The notes under the pieces are model-generated. The model saw only the letters and a program-made list of their open reading frames with translations. It made no database searches and was not told where the DNA came from. From Gammaproteobacteria bacterium (GTDB lineage Bacteria; Pseudomonadota; Gammaproteobacteria; Ga0077536), in NCBI GenBank assembly GCA_009692265.1, contig SHZM01000016.1:1-53406 (forward strand): DNA of 53,406 nt. The letters are read 5' to 3'. This document shows positions 47,927 to 53,406 of the stretch, piece by piece. Numbering within the stretch: position 1 is the stretch's first letter; each line of letters opens with the position of its first letter. The position numbers were made by a program, and so were the translations under genes.

Positions 47927-48487
47927 CTATTTCACGGGCTCCATGATGGCATCGAGATTGAGGTGATCGCAGAAATCCATGAATTCTCCGCGCAGCCCGG
48001 CGATTGAAAGATCGGTAGGCACGCTGATCGTCATATGCAAGGAGAACATTGGGGTGCCTGTGTGGGCTGCGGCATAGGTGCCCGAATACATGTCCTCGAC
48101 CCCAATTTCGCGTTGCGTAAAAAACTGCGTGATTTCGTGGACGATTCCCTGGCGATCCGCGGCTACGACTTCGATCGCGTACGGCATCATGTTTGTATGT
48201 CGCTTGCGGGATTCGGAGCGTTGCGACAAGGTTTTAACCTGGAGTTGAGTTTCCAGCCGCGGCAGCATGCTCTCGATTTTCGCTATCGCATCCCAAGTGC
48301 CGGTGAGCAGCACTAGCATCGTAAATCGATCCCCGAGGACCGTCATTCGACTATCCCCAACGCTGCAACCGCAATCGCGTACCGCCTTGGTGAAACTCTC
48401 GATCAAGCCGACACGGTTCGCGCCCATCATCGATATCGCGATGGAGTTGAGAGTTATCTCTGGTGGGGACTTGGTGGGAGTCTTCAT
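47927..48487 (-). CDS. gcvR: glycine cleavage repressor-like ACT protein
   Basis: The ATG at 48487 gives 186 residues with two ACT domains: SIAISMMGANRVGLIESFTKAV (first) and YAIEVVAADRQGIVHEITQFF (second). In E. coli GcvR binds glycine and controls GcvA. The earlier start (48538) lies in a hairpin and is unlikely. Directly after it come phoH and queG; dapA is divergent. Confidence 0.9.
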   Translation of the reverse strand: MKTPTKSPPEITLNSIAISMMGANRVGLIESFTKAVRDCGCSVGDSRMTVLGDRFTMLVLLTGTWDAIAKIESMLPRLETQLQVKTLSQRSESRKRHTNMMPYAIEVVAADRQGIVHEITQFFTQREIGVEDMYSGTYAAAHTGTPMFSLHMTISVPTDLSIAGLRGEFMDFCDHLNLDAIMEPVK

Positions 48488-48515
48488 GGAGTCGATCAAT
48501 TGTGCCCTTGAACCA

Positions 48516-48552
48516 GCACCAAGGGCAAGCGCGAACATCGCGCTTGGTGCCC
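48516..48552. promoter_or_regulatory. strong hairpin in the gcvR leader
   Basis: GCACCAAG (48516-48523) pairs with CTTGGTGC (48543-48550) and the inner AAGCGCG (48527-48533) can alternatively pair with CGCGCTT (48539-48545). It lies 29 bases upstream of the gcvR ATG on the transcribed strand. It could be an attenuator, an operator or the end of a leader RNA. Confidence 0.4.
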
Positions 48553-48622
48553 GAGAAACAAGCCCCAGGCGCGTCCAAATTCAGTTGAGACTGCCTTGAG
48601 TTAGGCCTAGTGGGAGGCTACT

Positions 48623-48655
48623 ATGCACGACCGTTTTCCCGGGCTCATGGCATGA
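48623..48655 (+). CDS. 10-codon leader ORF overlapping the dapA start
   Basis: GGGAGG (48612-48617) sits five bases before an ATG that reads MHDRFPGLMA and stops at TGA 48653-48655. That TGA overlaps the dapA ATG (48652-48654) as ATGA. dapA itself has no clear ribosome-binding site of its own, so translation may be coupled through this leader. It holds no run of Lys or Asp codons that would suggest an attenuator. Confidence 0.4.
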   Translation: MHDRFPGLMA

Positions 48656-49554
48656 CGCAATTTCGAGGCAGCATGGTCGCCATTGTGACGCCGATGAGCG
48701 GGGGGATTACTCCCACTGCGGCGATCGATTGGGACCGTTACGCCGATCTCATCGAATACCACATCGCGGAGAAAACCGACGCGATAGTGGCGGTTGGGAC
48801 AACCGGCGAATCGGCGACTCTAAACACCGAAGAGCACCTCGAAGTGATCCGCCGCACGGTGCAATGGGTGCGAGGAAGAGTGCCAGTAATCGCAGGTACC
48901 GGCGCGAATTCAACTACCGAAGCCATCGAACTGACAGCAGCCGCAAAGCGGTTCGGCGTGGATGCGTGCCTGTTAGTGACACCGTATTACAACAAGCCGA
49001 CCCAGGAAGGCTTGTACTTGCATCACAAAGCGGTCGCCGACGCGGTCGCAGTCCCCCAAATTCTTTACAACGTACCAGGACGTACCGCCTGTGACATGTC
49101 GCCCGAGACGGTCGGTCGCTTGGCGAAAGTCCCGAACATCATTGGGATCAAGGAGGCGACTGGCGAGATTGCACGGGTCGCGCAGATCCGGGAACGCTGC
49201 GATAGTGAATTTCTGCTCGTCAGCGGTGACGACGCCACGGCGCGTGAATTTATTTTGGCCGGAGGTGACGGCGTGATTTCAGTGACCGCCAACGTCGCAC
49301 CTCGTAGGATGCATGACATGTGCGTGGCCGCGGCATTGGGTAATGCGATTCTCGCGGCCGAGCACGACGCACCTCTCGCGCAACTGCATCGTGATCTTTT
49401 CTGCGAAGCGAATCCAATTCCCGTGAAATGGACGGTACATGCACAGGGTCGCGCGCAGATCGGGATCCGCCTACCTCTGACCTGGCTGAGCCCGCCTGGA
49501 CAATCCACCGTGCGCGCCGCGCTGACCTACGCCGGAATCGCTATTCACACCTAG
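48652..49554 (+). CDS. dapA: 4-hydroxy-tetrahydrodipicolinate synthase
   Basis: DapA (300 residues from ATG 48652) condenses pyruvate with aspartate semialdehyde for lysine and peptidoglycan. The opening MTQFRGSMVAIVTPM fits family starts; an earlier frame start (48610) does not. GTTGESATL (49-57), the Tyr of LYNVPGRT (Tyr139) and the Schiff-base Lys167 in GIKEATG are in place. It precedes bamC as in other gammaproteobacteria. Confidence 0.96.
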   Translation: MTQFRGSMVAIVTPMSGGITPTAAIDWDRYADLIEYHIAEKTDAIVAVGTTGESATLNTEEHLEVIRRTVQWVRGRVPVIAGTGANSTTEAIELTAAAKRFGVDACLLVTPYYNKPTQEGLYLHHKAVADAVAVPQILYNVPGRTACDMSPETVGRLAKVPNIIGIKEATGEIARVAQIRERCDSEFLLVSGDDATAREFILAGGDGVISVTANVAPRRMHDMCVAAALGNAILAAEHDAPLAQLHRDLFCEANPIPVKWTVHAQGRAQIGIRLPLTWLSPPGQSTVRAALTYAGIAIHT

Positions 49555-49628
49555 TTCAAGGCGATTATGGTAATAATTCGCCCGCCGACGTTCGTTAGTT
49601 TCGTTTCTGTAGTTGAGGTTTCGACATT

Positions 49629-50723
49629 ATGATTCAGGTGTTGTTGCTCGCGATCTGCGCGATGTTCATGGTGTCCGGTTGTAGCAAACTGATTCCGAAA
49701 TTAGACCAAGTGTTGCCGGATAATCGCATCGAGTATCGCAAAAGCAAGTCGTTACCCGATCTTGAGGTTCCCCCCGATCTCACCACCGATTCCATCAAGG
49801 ATCGGATGGCGATCCCCGAGGGCGGCGACACCGCCACCTATTCGACTTACCAAGAGCGCGTCGCCGAGCGTAAACGCGGCGAAGAGCTTGAACGTACCGC
49901 CAACGAAGCCGTTCGTGTACTCGATAACGAGCATGTCCTTGCGGTCAACGGAGCAATCCCTCAAATCTGGCCACAACTCGTGAAGTTAATGACCGAAGAC
50001 CTCGGTTATGAACTCGAACTCAATGACGAAGAACTCGGAATACTTGAGACAGTCTGGATCGAAAACCAGGAAGAGCTACATCGCGAGAAATTTAAACTGT
50101 TCGCCGAGCCAGGAGAGGAAGCAGGCACCACCGTGCTATATGTTTCGAACCGCAGCGAAGAATTGATCTCGAAAAGCGGCAATATGGAATGGAAGCCGAC
50201 CGCGCGCGATATTGATCGTGAAAAGGTTCTAGTCGAGCGCGTGCAAGAAGCTCTGGGCGGCGGCGAGGCAAGCGAACCGGTCGCGGCTAACTCAAGCGCG
50301 GATGAGACGCAGACTTCGACCGCGGATTCAGAAGAAGTGGCGAGTGGAGGTCGCGCAGAATTAATCAGTGCTGGTGGTGGCAAAGTCTATCTCTCGGTTT
50401 TGGAAGATTTTTCGGCAGCTTGGCGTAGCACCGGCGTGGCGCTCCAAAAAGCTGGCTATGACATTGCACAATCCGATAAGGAACGAGGCATCTACTACAT
50501 CCGAGTGCCCGCTAGCGAAGGTGAAGTGACAAAACGCGGCGTCTTATCCAAATTGAAGTTCTGGGGGGATGACGATGAGCATGAATTGCAGCTCAACCTC
50601 ACAGGCGTCGGCGACAAAACTGAAGTTGTGGTACTGGACAAGAAAGGTCGCTGGGAAACGGGCGATATCTCCAAAACGATTCTCGATCGTTTGCATCGTG
50701 AACTGAATCGACTCGATAGCTAG
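49629..50723 (+). CDS. bamC: outer-membrane assembly lipoprotein BamC
   Basis: The 364 residues include a lipobox (FMVSGC, Cys18), the unstructured N-terminal loop (SLPDLEVPPDLT) that binds BamD, and two helix-grip domains: a first near NGAIPQIWPQLVKLMTEDL and a second near KVYLSVLEDFSAAWRSTGVAL, the latter ending KTILDRLHRELNRL. Between them is a Ser/Glu/Thr-rich linker. It belongs to the BAM complex. dapA-bamC adjacency is typical of gammaproteobacteria. Confidence 0.93.
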   Translation: MIQVLLLAICAMFMVSGCSKLIPKLDQVLPDNRIEYRKSKSLPDLEVPPDLTTDSIKDRMAIPEGGDTATYSTYQERVAERKRGEELERTANEAVRVLDNEHVLAVNGAIPQIWPQLVKLMTEDLGYELELNDEELGILETVWIENQEELHREKFKLFAEPGEEAGTTVLYVSNRSEELISKSGNMEWKPTARDIDREKVLVERVQEALGGGEASEPVAANSSADETQTSTADSEEVASGGRAELISAGGGKVYLSVLEDFSAAWRSTGVALQKAGYDIAQSDKERGIYYIRVPASEGEVTKRGVLSKLKFWGDDDEHELQLNLTGVGDKTEVVVLDKKGRWETGDISKTILDRLHRELNRLDS

Positions 50724-50744
50724 TTCTCGGTCGCGGCATCTCGC

Positions 50745-51512
50745 GTGCGTTGTGCCTTAATCGGAAGCGGAAGCGCTGGTAACGCGAGTCTGATCTGCAG
50801 CGCTACCACGTCGCTGCTGGTGGACTGTGGTTACTCGATCAAAACCTTCGAGGAGCGTGCCGAGGCGCTAGACTTTGAACCCGCGAGCCTAACGGGAATT
50901 CTAGTCACGCACGAACACGATGATCATGTCGGCGGCGTAGCGGCGCTCGCGCGTAAGTACCAAATTCCAGTCTATTGCACGCGCGGCACGCGGGTTGCGA
51001 CTGAAGCTCGCGAGGGGACGCTTGAGCAATGGCGACAGATCTCACCGCATGCGTCGTTTACGCTCGGCGATATCGAGATCCATCCGGTGCCAGTGCCCCA
51101 CGATGCACGCGAACCCAGCCAGTTCATCTTCCAGCAGCGTGAGCGACGAATAGGGATATTGACCGATCTCGGCAGCATCACTCCTTATGTGGTCAACGAG
51201 TATCGGCAGTGCGATTTGCTCGTCCTCGAGTTCAATCACGACCCCGCGTTGCTGGCGAGCTCGGCCTATCCAGCGCGCCTGAAGCGGCGCATCGCGGGGA
51301 ATTACGGCCACTTCAGTAATCTACAGTCCCAGGCGCTGCTGCTCGCGATGCAAGCGCCGACTCTACGGCACGTCATCGCGGCGCATTTGAGTGAGCGAAC
51401 GAACCATCCCGATCTCGTCGCGCGTTGTCTTGAAGAGACGACGCAAACGCTTGGCAATCTCAGTTGGTCGATCGCGGCGCAGGATCGGGTCATGCCGTGG
51501 TTGGCGGTTTAG
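50745..51512 (+). CDS. metallo-beta-lactamase-fold hydrolase (YycJ/WalJ-like)
   Basis: The 255-residue protein starts at GTG 50745 (MRCALIGSGSAGNASLI), 21 bases after bamC. The metal motif is THEHDDHVGGV, and ILVTHEHDD, LTDLGSITPYV and LEFNHD follow. The sequence resembles the YycJ/WalJ DNA-metabolism group. It is a common neighbour of dapA and bamC. Confidence 0.9.
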   Translation: MRCALIGSGSAGNASLICSATTSLLVDCGYSIKTFEERAEALDFEPASLTGILVTHEHDDHVGGVAALARKYQIPVYCTRGTRVATEAREGTLEQWRQISPHASFTLGDIEIHPVPVPHDAREPSQFIFQQRERRIGILTDLGSITPYVVNEYRQCDLLVLEFNHDPALLASSAYPARLKRRIAGNYGHFSNLQSQALLLAMQAPTLRHVIAAHLSERTNHPDLVARCLEETTQTLGNLSWSIAAQDRVMPWLAV

Positions 51513-51612
51513 CCATGCCGGCACCTTTCCGCCCTGGACTTGAAAGCCGCGGGCGTGAATGATCACTCCCCGACTTATCACCCGAGATCCGGATCCGGGT
51601 CTCCATAGCGCA

Positions 51613-52494
51613 ATGTCCTGGTATCCACCCTACGTCCCAGTTGCGGAGCGCCGCCGTAAAGCAGCTGCCGCCGCTGAGCGGATTGCTAATAAGCAGGGTC
51701 GTGCGCTTGCACCAGTAATTCTTGCGACTAAGAAAATCGCGACGACCTTCTGGGGCAAAGCCTGGTGCGACAACCTTGAAGCCTACAGCGATTACGCGAA
51801 TCGCCTGCCGCGGGGTCGCAGCTATGTCCACGGTGGTTCGGTGATTGACCTCCAAATCACGACCGGCAAGGTGGAAGCGTTAGTTCAGGGCTCCGAGCTC
51901 TACGAGATCGCAATCACTTTCAAAGTATTAGCACCAAAGCGGTGGAAGAAATTCAAACAAGACAGTGCGGGTAAAGTGGTTAACCTGCTTGATCTATTGC
52001 AAGGCAAACTTTCTACCGAAATCCTCACCGAGATCAGCGCGCGCGACTCCGGCCTGTTTCCGACACCCACGGAAATCGGGATGAATTGCTCGTGCCCAGA
52101 TTGGGCGGAGATGTGCAAGCACGTCGCTGCCGTGCTGTATGGCGTCGGCGCGCGATTGGACGTGCGACCCGAACTGTTCTTTACTCTGCGCGGAGTCGAT
52201 GTAGCGGCGCTGATTTCCGCCGCCAGCGACACGGCGATTGTCCCGGCCGCTGAGACTCCGGTCGGCTTTGAAGACGCCGCACTCAGTGAACTCTTTGGGG
52301 TCGAGATAGAGAGCCCCGCAGCGGTCGCGGTAAGCGCGCGCATGCCCACGCTCAAGAAGGCGGCGGTTAAAAAAGTAGTGTCCAAAACGACGCCCGTTGC
52401 CGCTGCGAAAGTGAAATCCGCGATAAAGCCCAAGCCGAAACCAAAACTACCAACGAAGAGTAAAGATAAACGAAAACCGAACCTCTCGCAGTGA
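51613..52494 (+). CDS. SWIM zinc-finger protein
   Basis: The ATG at 51613 gives 293 residues (MSWYPPYVPVAERRR). A fold common to SWIM proteins occurs at FWGKAWCDNLEAYSDYANRLP, and the SWIM motif CxCx(6)CxH lies at residues 159-170 (CSCPDWAEMCKH). The C-terminal 50 residues are Lys/Pro/Ala-rich and disordered. Such proteins usually flank an Snf2-type helicase gene; none is in the window. A longer start at 51559 is possible. Confidence 0.88.
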   Translation: MSWYPPYVPVAERRRKAAAAAERIANKQGRALAPVILATKKIATTFWGKAWCDNLEAYSDYANRLPRGRSYVHGGSVIDLQITTGKVEALVQGSELYEIAITFKVLAPKRWKKFKQDSAGKVVNLLDLLQGKLSTEILTEISARDSGLFPTPTEIGMNCSCPDWAEMCKHVAAVLYGVGARLDVRPELFFTLRGVDVAALISAASDTAIVPAAETPVGFEDAALSELFGVEIESPAAVAVSARMPTLKKAAVKKVVSKTTPVAAAKVKSAIKPKPKPKLPTKSKDKRKPNLSQ

Positions 52495-52516
52495 CGGACA
52501 CTACGGTGGGAGTGAT

Positions 52517-52900
52517 TTACGAACTAGATTTAACTATCCGATGCGATTGGTCTTCATTCTGAATTCTCGTAAACCACCTAAGCAAGGGTATTGGCAACAG
52601 GACTTCGCTTCCGAGTAACGCCAGAACAAAGGTAGAAGGCATGCCATGGATGACAATTGACACGACGCGTGCCAAGCCCGCCGCGAAAAACACCCATAGC
52701 AAGCAACGAAGTACGAGAGAATATTTTTTTAAATCTGTTGCGCACAGAAATAACAGTACGCCGTACAAGGTGAATGCCGTGCCGTAGAAACGATTCTGAC
52801 TATCCAACACCGGATCTTTGAGAACCTCGGCTGGTAAATCCGCCCCGAGCATGACTTCTGCGCCGACCCCTAAAAATAGATGAAGGGTGCCGACGATCAA
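52517..52900 (-). CDS. DUF4345 membrane protein, no ATG start
   Basis: The 127 residues contain about four membrane helices and the DUF4345 pattern DPVLDSQNRFYGTAFTLYGV. The frame opens at a TTG at 52900, with additional in-frame codons upstream to a TAG that belongs to the neighbouring gene (CTG or TTG starts are possible). Residues before the TTG (LLLKLSAPIFL) also fit the family, so translation might begin at an upstream CTG. Function unknown. Confidence 0.65.
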   Translation of the reverse strand: MIVGTLHLFLGVGAEVMLGADLPAEVLKDPVLDSQNRFYGTAFTLYGVLLFLCATDLKKYSLVLRCLLWVFFAAGLARVVSIVIHGMPSTFVLALLGSEVLLPIPLLRWFTRIQNEDQSHRIVKSSS

Positions 52901-52954
52901 GAAAATCGGCGCCGACAGTTTCAGGAGTAAGGCGTAAGCTTTGATTTGTTGTGC

Positions 52955-53263
52955 CTATTTCGCGCGGATTCGGTTGTTTTTCGGGTTGTGCTCCAGCTCA
53001 CACAAACCGAGTGCTTCCATCAGCGGCGGGACATAGACGCCAAAGCGGCCACGCGAGCTCTTCTTGAGACCATACCAGCCTCCGGCGGGATTCTGTGGGG
53101 AACGACCCCAGGCCTCGACCGTGCCGTCCTTGGCGGGTTTCTGTTCGTCTGCTCCGCCCAAATCCATCCAATCGCCGTGGGCTTTGAGCATGGAGTACAG
53201 GTCTTGAATGCAGCGCGCATCGTAGTGCGGAACAGTTTTGCCCACGATACACACGAATGTCAA
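52955..53263 (-). CDS. small protein, unrecognised
   Basis: This frame of 102 codons starts at TTG 53263 (GTG a few codons later) and ends at TAG 52955. The sequence holds a Trp/Gly-rich middle (RSPQNPAGGWYGLKK, RFGVYVPPLMEAL) and a basic tail. It lies in frame directly ahead of the DUF4345 gene. It resembles no family I know, and the lack of ATG and of a ribosome-binding site makes the gene call weak. Confidence 0.4.
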   Translation of the reverse strand: MTFVCIVGKTVPHYDARCIQDLYSMLKAHGDWMDLGGADEQKPAKDGTVEAWGRSPQNPAGGWYGLKKSSRGRFGVYVPPLMEALGLCELEHNPKNNRIRAK

Positions 53264-53318
53264 TCGCGTCTTAAATTTGTACCGAATAGCGGGTTAAAAG
53301 TGTCCCAGTCGGGTGATT

Positions 53319-53337
53319 AAAAAGAGGCATCCGCCTC
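53319..53337 (-). terminator. minus-strand rho-independent terminator
   Basis: On the minus strand GAGGC (53337-53333), loop GGAT, GCCTC (53328-53324) and five T (53323-53319) make a compact terminator. It would end a minus-strand gene lying mostly beyond the right edge. The final 69 bases of the window are open on the minus strand but too short to assign. Confidence 0.55.
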
Positions 53338-53406
53338 GTCGTTATCTGACTCCGAATAGCTAGGTCATAGAGACTCCATTCGATGAGGTTTGATCGGTTA
53401 GATTGG

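Noticed and set aside
1..53406. tRNA, rRNA or CRISPR arrays
   Set aside because: No repeat-spacer pattern and no convincing cloverleaf or rRNA sequence was seen by eye; a tRNAscan or CRISPR finder run could still change this.

Overview
The window looks like a chromosomal segment of a moderately GC-rich gammaproteobacterium. The gene order gcvR / dapA-bamC-MBL hydrolase, with a gcvR-phoH-queG operon on the other strand, together with trpGDC, gph-rpe and an RND efflux operon of MexEF-OprN type, is what one expects in that class. I cannot name the genus from the sequence alone.

Layout. Positions 1-425: the first codons of a probable transposase/integrase run off the left edge, followed by a non-coding stretch with palindromes. 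Positions 426-18038: intact genes, namely an MMPL-type RND exporter, argC, a pair of hot-dog (MaoC-like) dehydratase subunits, a tripartite RND pump (adaptor, permease, outer-membrane factor), a CitT/NhaD-type ion transporter with a LysR regulator, ethanolamine ammonia-lyase eutB-eutC without other eut genes, and a run of two small envelope proteins, tsaC and a thioredoxin-TPR co-chaperone (cnoX).

Positions about 18.2-33.7 kb: a decay zone. Nine gene-sized regions are visibly broken (DoxX, bufC, bufB, an AmiS/UreI channel, an M48 peptidase, a GAF-PAS-sigma54 activator, a LysR remnant, a PQQ dehydrogenase with cytochrome c, and a zinc-ribbon cyclase/ATPase/TPR regulator). They carry frameshifts, internal deletions and stop codons, while smaller genes between them look intact. 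The DoxX-bufC-bufB-bufA part is the ruin of a bufferin-type RiPP operon (DUF2282 precursor, DUF692/MNIO enzyme, DUF2063 partner). The precursor bufA is still whole. A 156-bp MITE-like element with terminal inverted repeats and a 5-bp target duplication sits at the edge of a long palindrome at 28.2-28.5 kb, in the same zone.

Positions 33.7-52.5 kb: intact genes again, namely a PaaK-like CoA ligase, a GST, trpGDC, a TetR regulator and an NTF2-like protein, gph-rpe, a DUF3530 protein, an operon gcvR-phoH-queG-(acyltransferase/hydrolase fusion)-tpm, then dapA, bamC, an MBL hydrolase and a SWIM zinc-finger protein. The right edge holds a DUF4345 membrane protein, an unrecognised small gene, and a terminator for a gene lying beyond the window.

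The most notable points are the clustered gene decay with a surviving bufferin precursor, the palindrome plus MITE-like insertion, a 10-codon leader ORF overlapping the dapA start, and the acyltransferase-alpha/beta-hydrolase fusion. Start codons were chosen by family alignment from memory and by ribosome-binding sites; no database search was possible.
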